Source of the DNA: Dehalococcoidia bacterium
GTDB lineage: Bacteria > Chloroflexota > Dehalococcoidia > CAUJGQ01
Direction of reading: 5' to 3'
Assembly: GCA_035310145.1 (NCBI GenBank)
Contig: DATGEL010000043.1
Span: 22,217-86,216, forward strand
Length of the DNA: 64,000 nt
The notes under the pieces were generated by a model. That model made no database searches. It had not been told where the DNA came from and saw only the letters and a list, made by a program, of their open reading frames with translations. A program made the translations under genes and the position numbers. Positions within the stretch are counted from its first letter, which is position 1. Every line of letters starts with the position of its first letter. This document shows, piece after piece, positions 27,121-35,298 of this stretch.

Positions 27121-27274
27121 CCTCACCTCCCGGCTCTGCCCGCCGCACTCGCGTGGCGCCCGGCCGCGCGGCGGTCACGCGGGCCGGCCGCGGCCGCCTC
27201 AGTATACGAGGGCAAACACGGGAGGAAGCAGGACCGCGCCCGCCGCCGATCTGCCGGGGCGGCATGCAGCCGGC

Positions 27275-27530
27275 GCCGCCGGCGAAGAGGTCGCCGCCCG
27301 CTTCCACCGAGAAGCGCGCGAACGATCGCAGCTCGCGCGCGGCGAGGTCGATCGCCAGCCCCTTGGCCACGGCGCCGAGGTCGAGCAGCAGCGGCCGGCG
27401 CAGCCTGATCGTGCCGGCTGCCGCGTTCAACTCCACGTCGCGGTAGCTCGCGCGGGGCATCGTCTTCCGCTTCCCCGGGCACCGTGACGCTGCCGGAGAT
27501 GGATTCGCGGTTGAAGCCGCGGGCTTCTTG
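27275..27530 (-). pseudogene. Remnant of an ApbE-type FAD:protein FMN transferase
   Basis: In the minus frame starting at 27460 the stretch LLLDLGAVAKGLAIDLAARE, then FSVEAGGDLFAGG, matches the ApbE core (DLGxxAKGxxxD and xNAGGD). The expected upstream part (ARGFNRESISGS, like AGYDRSF) lies in a different frame beyond it. After the GGD motif the family similarity ends. Both ends and the frame are therefore lost. ApbE attaches FMN to Na+-NQR/Rnf-type proteins; no such partner is present here. Confidence 0.5.
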
Positions 27531-27650
27531 CCGCCGGCCGATCGTCGGGTCGAAGGCGCCGCGCGTCTGTCGAGCGACGCGCCCGGGCCTTCATCTCGTT
27601 TTCATGCTCCCCCCTGTATCCTGTTGTCGGTTGCCGTGAGAGGCTGCGCC

Positions 27651-28162
27651 ATGCGTGCGCTCGTGGTGGAAGATCATCGGCGGATCGCCCGCTTTCTGGA
27701 GCGGGGGTTGGCCGAAGAGGGGTTCGCCGTCGATGTCGCCTACGATGGCGAGGAAGGGCTGGCGTTCGCGGAGGGGGGAAGCTACGACGTGATCGTGCTC
27801 GACGTCGTGCTGCCGGGGCACGACGGCCTGGCGCCCTGCTGCGCCGCGCCGGCGACCGGCCGACGAACGAGCTGCGCGTGCGTGACCTCGTGCTCGACCC
27901 GGTGCGTCACGAGGTGCGCCGCGGCGGTGTACCGGCGCCGCTCTCGCTGAAAGAGTTCGCCATCCTCGAATTCCTGATGCAGCAGCCGGGCCGCGTCGCC
28001 TGCCGCGCGCCGATCGCCGAGCACGTCCGGGGCTACGACTTCGCCAGCGAATCCAACGTGATCGACGTGCACATCCGCTCGTTGCGGCAGAAGCTCGGCG
28101 ACACGCGCGAGCAGCCGCTGATCGAGACGATTCGCGGCGTCGGCTACAAGGTCGCGGGATGA
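27651..28162 (+). pseudogene. OmpR-type response regulator with an internal deletion and frameshift
   Basis: ATG 27651 opens a receiver domain: MRALVVEDHRRIARFLERGL, then YDVIVLDVVLPGHDGL, with the phosphoacceptor Asp. At about 27832 the frame breaks. The next frame resumes with ALLRRAGDRPTNELRVRD, the normal end of a receiver domain, and goes on into an intact winged helix (PLSLKEFAILEFLMQQPGRV, SNVIDVHIRSLRQKLG, ETIRGVGYKVAG). About 55 residues, including the conserved Thr and Lys of the receiver, are missing. The sensor kinase at 28159 overlaps its end by 4 bp and is intact. A short GTG/ATG start could still give a free DNA-binding domain from about 27878. Confidence 0.8.
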
Positions 28163-29226
28163 TGCGGCTGCGCGGGCTGCTGCCGCCGTGGCGTCCGCCG
28201 CCTGCCGGCGCCGACCGGCCGCTGTTCCGCCGGGCGCGCCTGCAGCCCACCGCCTGGTACGTGCTCACGCTGATGCTGGTCGTGGTGGGCTTCAGCGCGG
28301 TAGTCTACGGCATCCTGGCGGCGCGGCTGCCCGGCCATCACCACGAGCGGCACGAGCCGGCGAGCAAACGCGCCACCGAGCGCGAGACGGCGAACTTCGT
28401 CCTGGGCGAGCTGCGCATCTATCTGCTTCTGGGCAACGCCGGCCTGCTGGTGCTCGGGTCGGCCGGCGCCTATCTGCTGGCCGGCCGAACGCTGCGCCTG
28501 ATCTCCGACGCGATGGCGCGTCAGCGCCGCTTCACCGCCGACGCCTCGCACGAGCTGCGCACGCCGCTCACCGTGATGCGCGGCAGCATCGACGTGGCGC
28601 TCTCGCGTGAGCGCCCGGCCGCCGACTACCGCGCCGTGCTGGAGGAGGTTGGCGAAGAGGTCGACGGCATGACCGTGCTGATCGAGCACCTTCTGCAACT
28701 GGCGCGGGGGGCGCCCCCGTCCGCACCGCAACCGATCGACCTGCGCGAGGTGCTGGCCGACGTTGAACGGGCGATGCAGCCGATCGCCGCGGAACGCCGC
28801 AGCGCACTGCTGATCGGGAGCGGCGCGCGCTCGCCCGTCCGCGCGGACCGCGCGGCGCTGCGTGCGGTCCTGATCAATCTCGTGAGCAACGCGCTGCAGC
28901 ACTCACCGCCAGGCACGACCGTCCGCGTCCGCGCCGCGGACGACGAGCGCGGCATGGCGGTTCAGGTGGTTGATGACGGCCTCAGCATTCCGCCGGAGGA
29001 ACGGGAACGCGTGTTCCTGCCGTTCTACCGGCTCAACACTGCCGGCGCCGACGGCCATGGCCTTGGTCTCGCCCTCACACGCGAGCTGGTGACCGCGGCC
29101 GGCGGCACGATCGCGATCGGCGAGACGCCAGGCGGCGGCGCCACCGTGCACATCTGGCTGCCGCGCGCCGCCGCAGCGGCCGCGCTCGCGGCGCCGAACC
29201 CCTATTCCCTGACCCCTAACCCCTAA
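28159..29226 (+). CDS. Sensor histidine kinase
   Basis: The protein is 355 aa. Two membrane helices (about 31-55 and 89-112) enclose a short His-rich extracytoplasmic loop (LPGHHHERHEPASKRATE). There is no obvious HAMP domain. The dimerisation helix carries the phospho-His in FTADASHELRTPLTVMRG. The ATPase has N-box LINLVSNALQHSP, G1 VVDDGLSIP (usually D-x-G-x-G-I) and G2 GHGLGLALTREL. The His cluster outside might bind a metal (inference). It overlaps the deleted response regulator by 4 bp. The last residues (NPYSLTPNP) come from the C-rich repeat. Confidence 0.9.
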   Translation: MMRLRGLLPPWRPPPAGADRPLFRRARLQPTAWYVLTLMLVVVGFSAVVYGILAARLPGHHHERHEPASKRATERETANFVLGELRIYLLLGNAGLLVLGSAGAYLLAGRTLRLISDAMARQRRFTADASHELRTPLTVMRGSIDVALSRERPAADYRAVLEEVGEEVDGMTVLIEHLLQLARGAPPSAPQPIDLREVLADVERAMQPIAAERRSALLIGSGARSPVRADRAALRAVLINLVSNALQHSPPGTTVRVRAADDERGMAVQVVDDGLSIPPEERERVFLPFYRLNTAGADGHGLGLALTRELVTAAGGTIAIGETPGGGATVHIWLPRAAAAAALAAPNPYSLTPNP

Positions 29227-29246
29227 CCCCTAATCCCTGATCCCTC
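29199..29246. repeat. C-rich CCCTAA-like repeat arm at the end of the kinase gene
   Basis: CCCTATTCCCTGACCCCTAA-type units run from 29199 to 29246 and supply the last codons and stop of the kinase. A G-rich arm of the complementary type lies at 30309-30350, so the two arms flank the gene 29281-30333. On the other strand the units are G3-tract rich and could form a G-quadruplex. Confidence 0.8.
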
Positions 29247-29280
29247 AGATGCTACACTGGCCTCCCGCGGAGGTGCGCGC

Positions 29281-30333
29281 GTGACGCAAGGCGAGGCGCC
29301 GGCCGTGCTGTCGATCGGCGAGCTGACGGAGCTGATCTACGCGGCGGGCTGGACGGACGGGCTGCCCGTGGTGCCGCCGGCGCGGGCGCTGGTCGATCGC
29401 TTCGTCGCGGCCAGCGGCCGGGCGGCGGACGAGCTGGTGCTGATCGTGCCGCCGCTGGGCGGGCGCGGCACCGTGGAGAAGATCGCCGCCAACGCCGTGA
29501 TGGCCGGCTGCTTGCCCGAGCACATGCCCGCCGTACTGGCGGCGCTGGAGGCGATGCAGGACGACCGCTTCAACCTGCGCGGCATGCAGTGCTCGACGCA
29601 CCTGAGCACGCCGCTGCTGATCTTCCACGGCCCCATCCGCCGCGAGCTTGGCATCAACTGCGGGGCGAACGCCTTCGGCCAGGGCTGGCGGGCGAACGCC
29701 ACGATCGGCCGCGCCGTGAAGCTGGCGCTGGTCAACCTCGGCGGCGCCGTGCCCGGCGATGCCGACAAGGCGACCTTCGGCCATCCCGGCAAGTACACGT
29801 ACTGCATCGGCGAGAACGAGGAAGAAAGCCCCTGGGAGCCACTGCACGTCGAGCGCGGCTTTGCGGCGGATCAGAGCGCCGTCACCGTCTACGGCGCCGA
29901 AGCGCCGCACAATATCAACAACCAGACGGCGGACAACCCGCATGACCTGCTGCGCACGATCGCCTCGATGATGGCTAACCTCGGCTCAAACCACCCCTAC
30001 CTGATGAGCGAGAGCATGGTCGTGCTCTCGCCGGAGCACGCGCGCGTCTGCGCGGAAGCAGGCTGGCGCAAGCGCGACGTACGCGACTTCCTCTTCGACA
30101 CGGCCCGTGTGCGCCTGGGCGACCTGAAGCGGGGCGGCCTGCACGGCGCCCGCACGCAGATGAACCCGTGGCCGCGCTGGCTCGACCAGGCGAACGACGA
30201 GACGCGCGTGCCCGTCGCCCGCCGCCCCGACGACCTGATCGTGATCGTCGCCGGCGGCCCCGGCCGGCATTCGCTCTACATTCCCGGCTGGGGCACCCGC
30301 TCCGTGACGCGAGGGGCAGGAAACAGGAAATAG
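29281..30333 (+). CDS. Conserved protein of unknown function linked to the UGSC selenoprotein
   Basis: The protein is 350 aa from GTG 29281. It begins AGWTDGLPVVPPARALVDRF and contains several conserved-looking blocks: IVPPLGGRGTVEKIAANAVM, AGCLPEHMPAVLAALEAM, LRGMQCSTHLSTPLLIF, and FGHPGKYTYCIGENEEESPW. It has four cysteines, among them GCLPEH and INCGAN. No membrane segment or known cofactor motif is seen. I do not recognise its fold. It is directly followed (18 bp) by the UGSC selenoprotein gene, so both are probably translated from one message and act in one pathway. Confidence 0.7.
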   Translation: MTQGEAPAVLSIGELTELIYAAGWTDGLPVVPPARALVDRFVAASGRAADELVLIVPPLGGRGTVEKIAANAVMAGCLPEHMPAVLAALEAMQDDRFNLRGMQCSTHLSTPLLIFHGPIRRELGINCGANAFGQGWRANATIGRAVKLALVNLGGAVPGDADKATFGHPGKYTYCIGENEEESPWEPLHVERGFAADQSAVTVYGAEAPHNINNQTADNPHDLLRTIASMMANLGSNHPYLMSESMVVLSPEHARVCAEAGWRKRDVRDFLFDTARVRLGDLKRGGLHGARTQMNPWPRWLDQANDETRVPVARRPDDLIVIVAGGPGRHSLYIPGWGTRSVTRGAGNRK

Positions 30334-30350
30334 AGGGCGGAGGACACAGG
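30309..30350. repeat. G-rich repeat arm before the UGSC gene
   Basis: GAGGGGCAGGAAACAGGAAA then TAGAGGGCGGAGGACACAGG runs from 30309 to 30350. It covers the end of the upstream gene and supplies the ribosome site (GGAGG) of the UGSC gene. It is the counterpart of the C-rich arm at 29199-29246. Confidence 0.6.
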
Positions 30351-30351
30351 G

Positions 30352-30978
30352 TTGACGGTGCAGCCTGAACTCAACAAAACCCTCCCACAGCTTCCCCCTC
30401 TCCAGTTTCTGGAGAGGGGGCCAGGGGGTGAGGCCGCCGAGCGCCTGCTGGCGCTCGGCCTGGTGGACCCGACCGACCGGCCGAAGCCGCGTGAGCACCG
30501 CGCGGCACCGCGGCTGAGCACACTCAACGGCAAGCGCGCCGGCTTCTTGGACAACCACAAGGCGAACGCCGACGTGCTGCTGGAAGAGGTGCGGGCGCTC
30601 TTGGCCGAGCGTTTCGATCTATCCGGCGAGAGCTGGGTACACAAGTTCATCTACTCGCGCGAGGCCACACCCGCCGAGATCGAGCACCTGACCGAGCGCT
30701 GCGACTTCGTCGTCACCGCCGTGGGCGATTGAGGCTCCTGCGTGTCGTGCAGTATGCACGACGTGGTGGAACTGGAAGACCGCGGCGTGCCCGCGGTGGC
30801 GCTGCACACGCACACCTTCATGAACTCGGCCGTCACCCACGCCCGCGCCTATGGCCGCCCCGATCTGCGCTCGCTCTCCGTGCCCGCGCCGATCGCCAAC
30901 GCCGGCCGTGAAGCCGTGCGCCACAAGGCTGAGGGCGTGCTCGATGCGATCGTGGCCGCGCTCACCGGAACGGCGTAG
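30352..30978 (+). CDS. UGSC-motif selenoprotein, in-frame TGA read as selenocysteine
   Basis: The frame from TTG 30352 runs to a TGA at 30730-30732. It then continues uninterrupted in the same frame to a TAG at 30976-30978, giving 208 residues with selenocysteine at 127. Around the TGA the reading is VVTAVGD-U-GSCVSCSMHD. The U-G-S-C motif defines a selenoprotein family found earlier in computational surveys of bacterial and marine metagenomic DNA. Both sides of the TGA belong to that family: LNGKRAGFLDNHKANADVLL before, LEDRGVPAVALHTHTF after. The redox pair would be Sec127/Cys130. A hairpin follows the TGA at the place needed for SelB. The start is uncertain because a palindromic repeat occupies codons 15-23. 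Function is unknown. Confidence 0.85.
30394..30420. repeat. CCCCCTCTCC-type hairpin repeat read inside a gene
   Basis: Two 12-bp perfect arms (CCCCCTCTCCAG at 30394-30405 and its complement at 30409-30420) are separated by TTT. They are followed by CCAGGGGGTGAGG. The repeat lies within the N-terminal codons of the UGSC gene and encodes LPPLQFLERGPGG, which is not part of the protein family. Related hairpins are at 48623-48669 and, in another form, at 35005-35250. Confidence 0.75.
30741..30765 (+). promoter_or_regulatory. Candidate bacterial SECIS element
   Basis: Nine bases after the TGA, CGTGTCGTGC (30741-30750) pairs with GCACGACGTG (30756-30765) through ten positions, two of them G-U. This leaves the loop AGTAT (30751-30755), or a GTA triloop. 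The loop begins 18 nt after the TGA and contains the G-U bases that SelB recognises in known bacterial SECIS hairpins. Stem and loop lie within the coding sequence, as expected for bacteria. Confidence 0.75.
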
Positions 30979-31129
30979 CGCCGGAGCGCCGCCACAACCA
31001 ACCGTGGCGCCCGCATCGGGTATCGCGGCCGTATGTCGGGGCTTTCCCGGGAAGGGCGCCTGCGGTGCGCCGCCACGGGTAGCAACGTCGCCCCGTTCCC
31101 CTCGCACACCGTTTGGACCGCTCCAGGAG

Positions 31130-31172
31130 TCCCTTCCCGTGTCGGAAAGGGACAGGTTTCGCGTGCGAAACC
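31130..31172. repeat. Two adjacent REP-like hairpins
   Basis: The first hairpin pairs TCCCTTCC (31130-31137) with GGAAAGGGA (31144-31152); the second is the perfect dyad GGTTTCGC-GT-GCGAAACC (31155-31172). They lie in the 277-bp convergent gap between the UGSC gene and the LLM oxidoreductase and may terminate both transcripts. The first hairpin has relatives at 39947-39967 and 50315-50337. Nothing else is recognisable in the gap. Confidence 0.6.
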
Positions 31173-31255
31173 AGGGCTGGATGCCCCGGAGCGGGCGCCG
31201 CGTCGGCGAGTGCGCGGCAGCCCCAACCACGCATCACAGGCGGGCGCCGCGCCGC

Positions 31256-32368
31256 TCAGTCCGCGGCGCCGGCGGCCACGGGCGGCGCGGGCTCAAGGTC
31301 CTTGAACTGCGGCAGCACTTCCTCAGCCAGGAGCCGCATCGACTTGAACCACGGCTCGGGGTGGTCGGCGTAGTCGAAGACGAAGAGCAGCAGCGTGCCG
31401 AAGCCGCCCAGGTCCTTGTACATCTGCTCCAGCTTCTCCGACACGGTCTTCACCGAGCCCACGAGCCAGCCGTGGTTCCAGAGATACTCCGGTGTCACCT
31501 GCGCGTCGGGGAGGTTCGGGTCGTCCTTCAGGTACTTGATGAAGTCGAAGTCCTGGAAGAGCGGCAGCAGGTACTCGCGCATCATGCGGCCCATGTCGCC
31601 GTGCACGCACTGCTCGTAGGCCTGCTCGTCGGTGTCGGCGACGAAGATCTCGCGCACGATGCGCCACTCGCGCCGGTCGGGCACGCGGCCGGTGCGCTTG
31701 CCGCCCTCCACCACGGAATCCCAGTGCGAGGCGACGTAGCCGGGGCTGAGGTTGAGGCTGAGTGGGATGAAGCCGCGCTCGCCCGCCAGCTTGAGCGTGT
31801 CCGAGCCGGGGCTGAAGCCGGCGACGCCGATCGGCGGGTGCGGCTTCTGGTACGGCTTGATGTGGTGCTTCAGCGTGCGCAGCATCGGCTCCGGCACGTT
31901 CACGTGCCAGAACTGGCCCTCGTAGTCCAGCCCGCCGTCCGTCTCCCACATCTTGAGCATGATGTCGAGCGCTTCGCGGGTCATGTCGCGGTTCTTGCCG
32001 CCGGCGCCGTCCACGGCAAAGAGCTGCCAATCGCTGGGCAGGCCGCTGGCGCCGACGCCGAGCATGTAGCGGCCGCGCGCCAGGTGATCCATGAAGGCGA
32101 CGCGGCAGGCCAGCTCGGCCGGGTGGTGGTAGGGCAGGAGATGAGCGCCGGGCGCGAGCTTGATCTGCTTCGTCTGCAGCAGCGCCTGGGCGATCAGCAC
32201 GTCGGGCGAGGGGTTCGGCTCCCAGGGCGAGGTGAAGTGCTCGCCGATCCAGGCCTCGTTGTAGCCCAGCTCGTCCGCGGTGCGCAGCACGCGCAGGTCG
32301 TACTCCTGGCCTTCTTTGAAGTCGCGTTCCGGCGGGTGCGAGGGCATCAGGAACATGCCGAGCTTCAT
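31256..32368 (-). CDS. LLM-class (luciferase-like) flavin-dependent oxidoreductase
   Basis: The product is 370 aa from ATG 32368 (GGAGTT upstream). It has the bacterial luciferase-like TIM barrel: MKLGMFLMPSHPPERDF, TADELGYNEAWIGEHFTSPW, IKLAPGAHLLPYHHPAEL, and MDHLARGRYMLGVGASGLPS. The C-terminal part reads VTPEYLWNHGWLVGSVKTV, then LGGFGTLLLFVFDY. Members use FMNH2 or F420 to oxidise small organic compounds. The substrate is unknown. A second family member is at 38639 and a truncated third at 51504. Confidence 0.9.
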   Translation of the reverse strand: MKLGMFLMPSHPPERDFKEGQEYDLRVLRTADELGYNEAWIGEHFTSPWEPNPSPDVLIAQALLQTKQIKLAPGAHLLPYHHPAELACRVAFMDHLARGRYMLGVGASGLPSDWQLFAVDGAGGKNRDMTREALDIMLKMWETDGGLDYEGQFWHVNVPEPMLRTLKHHIKPYQKPHPPIGVAGFSPGSDTLKLAGERGFIPLSLNLSPGYVASHWDSVVEGGKRTGRVPDRREWRIVREIFVADTDEQAYEQCVHGDMGRMMREYLLPLFQDFDFIKYLKDDPNLPDAQVTPEYLWNHGWLVGSVKTVSEKLEQMYKDLGGFGTLLLFVFDYADHPEPWFKSMRLLAEEVLPQFKDLEPAPPVAAGAAD

Positions 32369-32492
32369 CTGAGAACTCCGTTGACAACTCCGTGTACCGC
32401 GGCCGTGGCGCGGCCATGCCTGCGGGATGCGCGGGCATCATAGCCGCGCATGGCGGATTTCACAACGCGCCGAAGCGCTAACCCCGCCGCGC

Positions 32493-33233
32493 CTACACCA
32501 CCACGAGCAGCTCGCCGCGACGCTGCACGCGTGGGGCCACGGCGTAGCGGTCGATCTCCGCACAGAAGCGCAGGTCCGCGCCGAGGCCCAGCGCGGCGAG
32601 CGCACGGCCGTGCTCGGCCGCGGCGAAGGCGGCTTCGGCATCGCGGCCGAAGGAGTCGTAGAGGCGCAGCGCCATCTGCGCGGCGTCATCCAGTCGGGGC
32701 GCATCGGGCAGCGATTCGCGCGCGGCCGCGATCAGTGCGCCGGCGCAAAACGTGTCTTCCAGGCTGAAGGCCGTGCCCAGCTCGGTGCCCGAGCAAACCA
32801 GCGCCAGGTCGAGGCCGCCCGCACGCGCCTCGGCCAGCGCCGCCTGCAGCACGGCCGAGACGTTCAGCAGGCTGCCGGCGAAAACCGCGGGCGCCGCCGC
32901 CACGCGCACCAGCGCCTTCGTGCCGTTGCTCGTGAAGAGCACGGCGCGCCGCCCGGCAAGTTCCAGCCGTGCGAACTCCTCCGGCGAGTTGCCGTGGTCG
33001 AAGCCTTGCGGCGGCAGACCGCCCACCTCGCCGCAGAGCAGGCGCGGCAGCTCGCAAACCGCAGCGCGCAGGGCAAAGGCCTGCTCGATCTCCGCCACGA
33101 CCGCGACCTCGCTCGCGCCGCGTGCGATCAGCGTGGCCAGCGTCGAGGTCGCGCGCAGCACGTCGATCACGACACAGACGTGTCGCTCCGGCTGCTGGAG
33201 CAGCGCGGGCAGCAGAGAGGTGTGGATGCGCAT
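32493..33233 (-). CDS. comB: 2-phosphosulfolactate phosphatase
   Basis: The product is 246 aa from ATG 33233. The family blocks are VCVVIDVLRATSTLATLIAR (Asp and Arg), GEVGGLPPQGFDHGNSPEEF, and RRAVLFTSNGTKALVRVA. CSGTELGTAFSLEDTFCAGA follows. ComB is a Mg2+-dependent phosphatase first described in archaeal coenzyme M synthesis; bacterial members are widespread and their physiological substrate is less certain. It is convergent with nothing nearby and divergent from murI by 118 bp. Confidence 0.9.
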   Translation of the reverse strand: MRIHTSLLPALLQQPERHVCVVIDVLRATSTLATLIARGASEVAVVAEIEQAFALRAAVCELPRLLCGEVGGLPPQGFDHGNSPEEFARLELAGRRAVLFTSNGTKALVRVAAAPAVFAGSLLNVSAVLQAALAEARAGGLDLALVCSGTELGTAFSLEDTFCAGALIAAARESLPDAPRLDDAAQMALRLYDSFGRDAEAAFAAAEHGRALAALGLGADLRFCAEIDRYAVAPRVQRRGELLVVV

Positions 33234-33351
33234 ACGCCAGTTCTAGCGGAAGCCGCGCCCGCGGTCCATCGCCGGCACGCCCCTACATAAGCGCACAGCC
33301 GGCGACGCCCGCCGTCCCGCCGCCGCAGCAGCCCATGCTATCGTAGAAGGC

Positions 33352-34131
33352 GTGAGCAACGACGGCCCCATCGGCGTGTTCGACTCCGGCGTGGGCGGGC
33401 TGGCCGTGCTCTGGGCGTTGCGGGCGCTGCTGCCGCGCGAGGATCTGCGCTACTTCGCCGACCAGGCAAACTTTCCCTACGGCCCGCGTCCCGCGGACGA
33501 GGTGCGCGAACTGGCGCTGGCTGCCGGCGAGCGCCTGGTCGCGGAAGGCGCAAAGCTGCTGGTCGTCGCCTGCAACACGGCATCGAGCGCGGCCCTGCCG
33601 GCCCTGCGCATGCGGCTGCCCGTGCCCGTGGTCGGCATCGAGCCGGCGATCAAGCCGGCCTGCGCCGCCAGCCGCAACGGCCGCGTGGGCGTGCTGGCGA
33701 CCGACGGCACCGTGCAGGGTGAGGCGCTGGCGGCGCTCGTCGGCCGTGTGGCCGGCTGCGTCGAGGTGATTTGTGTGCCCGCGCCGGGCCTGGTCGAGCT
33801 GGTGGAGCGCGGCGAGTTGGACTCGGCAGCGGCGCGGACGCGCGTGCTGGCGGCTGTGCGGCCGCTGCGCGAGGCAGGCGTCGATGTCGTGGCGCTGGGC
33901 TGCACCCACTTCGCCTTTCTGCGGCCGCTGGTGCGGGAGTGCCTCGGGCCGGACGTGCGCGTGCTGGAGCCAGCGTTGGCGGTGGCCCGGCAGGCGGCGC
34001 GGGTGCTGTGCGAGCGGGAACTGGCAAGCGATCGCGAACCACCAGGCGATACTGTCTACTCCAGCAGCGCGGACGCCACGCGCCTGCTGCGGCGGGTCAA
34101 ACTCTTGAGCGGAGGGGCGACGTGCCGTTGA
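33352..34131 (+). CDS. murI: Glutamate racemase
   Basis: The product is 259 aa from GTG 33352. The start GPIGVFDSGVGGLAVLWALR is diagnostic. The two catalytic cysteines lie in VVACNTASSAALP and VALGCTHFAFLRP. YFADQANFPYGPRPADE is the substrate-loop region. It makes D-glutamate for peptidoglycan in the cytoplasm. Its last ten bases overlap the start of pyrF, so the two are coupled. The cell therefore makes peptidoglycan, which fits some but not all Chloroflexota groups. Confidence 0.95.
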   Translation: MSNDGPIGVFDSGVGGLAVLWALRALLPREDLRYFADQANFPYGPRPADEVRELALAAGERLVAEGAKLLVVACNTASSAALPALRMRLPVPVVGIEPAIKPACAASRNGRVGVLATDGTVQGEALAALVGRVAGCVEVICVPAPGLVELVERGELDSAAARTRVLAAVRPLREAGVDVVALGCTHFAFLRPLVRECLGPDVRVLEPALAVARQAARVLCERELASDREPPGDTVYSSSADATRLLRRVKLLSGGATCR

Positions 34132-34997
34132 CCTTCCTGGAAAAGCTGGGCGCCGCGGCGCAGCGCAACCGCAGCCGCCTCTGCGTCGGCCTCGACCCCG
34201 ACCCGGCGCGCATCGCCGGCGACGTCGGCGCCTTCAACCGCGCGATCATCGCTGCCACGGCCGACCTGGTCTGTTGCTACAAGCCGAACATCGCCTTCTA
34301 CGAGGCGCTGGGCCGCGCCGGTTTCGAGGCGCTGAAGGCGACGATCGCCGCCGTGCCGGACGGTATCCCCGTGCTGCTCGACGCCAAGCGCGGCGACGTG
34401 CCCAACACCGCCGAGGCCTACGCCCGCGCCCTGTTCGACGAATGGGGCGCCGACGCGGTGACGGTCAACCCCTACCTGGGGGAAGACTCGCTGGCGCCGT
34501 TCTTCCGCCGGGCCGAGCGCGGCGTGTTCGTCGTCTGCCGCACCTCCAATCCCGGCGCCCGCGACCTGCAAGACCTGCGCGTGCGCGGCGCGGATGGCGG
34601 CGAGGAGCCGCTCTACCTGCACGTGGCCGCGCGGGTGAACGGCTGGAACAGCAGCGGCAACGCCGGCCTCGTCATCGGCGCGACCTACCCGGCCGAGCTG
34701 GCGCTGGTGCGCGAGCGCTGCCCGGAGCTGCCGATCCTCGTGCCGGGGGTCGGCGCCCAGCAGGGCGAACTGGCCGCCAGTGTCCGCGCCGCCGACAACG
34801 GCCGGCCATGGGGCTTCCTCGTCAACGCCTCGCGCGGCGTGCTCTACGCGGCGCAGGCGGGCGAAGATCCCGCCACGTCCGCCCGCGCCGCCGCCCTGGC
34901 GCTGCGCGACGCGATCAACGCCGAGCTGGCCGCGTTCAACGACAACATCGTCGGCGGCATCGAGCTCATCGCCGAGTTCAAAGAGCGGCCCTCATAA
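34122..34997 (+). CDS. pyrF: Orotidine 5'-phosphate decarboxylase (type 2)
   Basis: The start GTG 34122 has GGAGG six bases upstream and overlaps murI by 10 bp; the product is 291 aa. The substrate-binding and catalytic block is IPVLLDAKRGDVPNTAEAYA (Lys and Asp). RLCVGLDPDPARI and CCYKPNIAFYEAL precede it and ILVPGVGAQQGEL follows. The DAKRGD-x-x-N-T form marks the type 2 subfamily of about 280 aa. It makes UMP in pyrimidine synthesis. The gene ends about 10 bp before a repeat element. Confidence 0.95.
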   Translation: MPLTFLEKLGAAAQRNRSRLCVGLDPDPARIAGDVGAFNRAIIAATADLVCCYKPNIAFYEALGRAGFEALKATIAAVPDGIPVLLDAKRGDVPNTAEAYARALFDEWGADAVTVNPYLGEDSLAPFFRRAERGVFVVCRTSNPGARDLQDLRVRGADGGEEPLYLHVAARVNGWNSSGNAGLVIGATYPAELALVRERCPELPILVPGVGAQQGELAASVRAADNGRPWGFLVNASRGVLYAAQAGEDPATSARAAALALRDAINAELAAFNDNIVGGIELIAEFKERPS

Positions 34998-35004
34998 CTC
35001 CCAA

Positions 35005-35073
35005 CCCCTTCTCTCCCATACCCAGGCAGTTGGGAGATCCGCAGCGTTCGACGAGCGTATGGGAGAGAAGGGG
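35005..35073. repeat. Inverted repeat, CTCTCCCATAC type, copy 1
   Basis: CCCCTTCTCTCCCATAC (35005-35021) and its exact complement (35057-35073) form a 17-bp stem around a 35-bp loop that also contains CAGTTGGGAG. It lies directly after pyrF and could act as a transcription end or processing site. Confidence 0.85.
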
Positions 35074-35184
35074 CGACCATGGGGAGGAAGCTCCGCGGGC
35101 AGCCGGTTCGCGATCGGGTGCAGGGGCGCAATCAGCAGCGCGCCGGAATGCCGCACATCGAGCGAATCGCCCGATGCAGGATCT

Positions 35185-35250
35185 CCCCTCTCTCCCATAC
35201 GCTCTTGAACAGCCGCGTCTCTCCCATCGCCCGTGTATGGGAGAGAGGGG
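35185..35250. repeat. Inverted repeat, CTCTCCCATAC type, copy 2
   Basis: CCCCTCTCTCCCATAC (35185-35200) and its exact complement (35235-35250) form a 16-bp stem. Copy 1 lies 110 bp upstream; the arms differ by a compensated insertion (CTT/AAG versus CT/AG). The 300-bp gap between pyrF and the CoA-transferase consists mostly of these two elements and holds no gene. Confidence 0.85.
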
Positions 35251-35298
35251 ATGGGGAGTAAGGGCTGCCGCGCCTGCGAAAGGTTCCGAGGAGGTTCG

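Noticed and set aside
30742..30978. Separate small gene after the UGSC TGA
   Set aside because: The ATG-led product lacks a ribosome site and a complete domain. The frame and the family similarity continue across the TGA.
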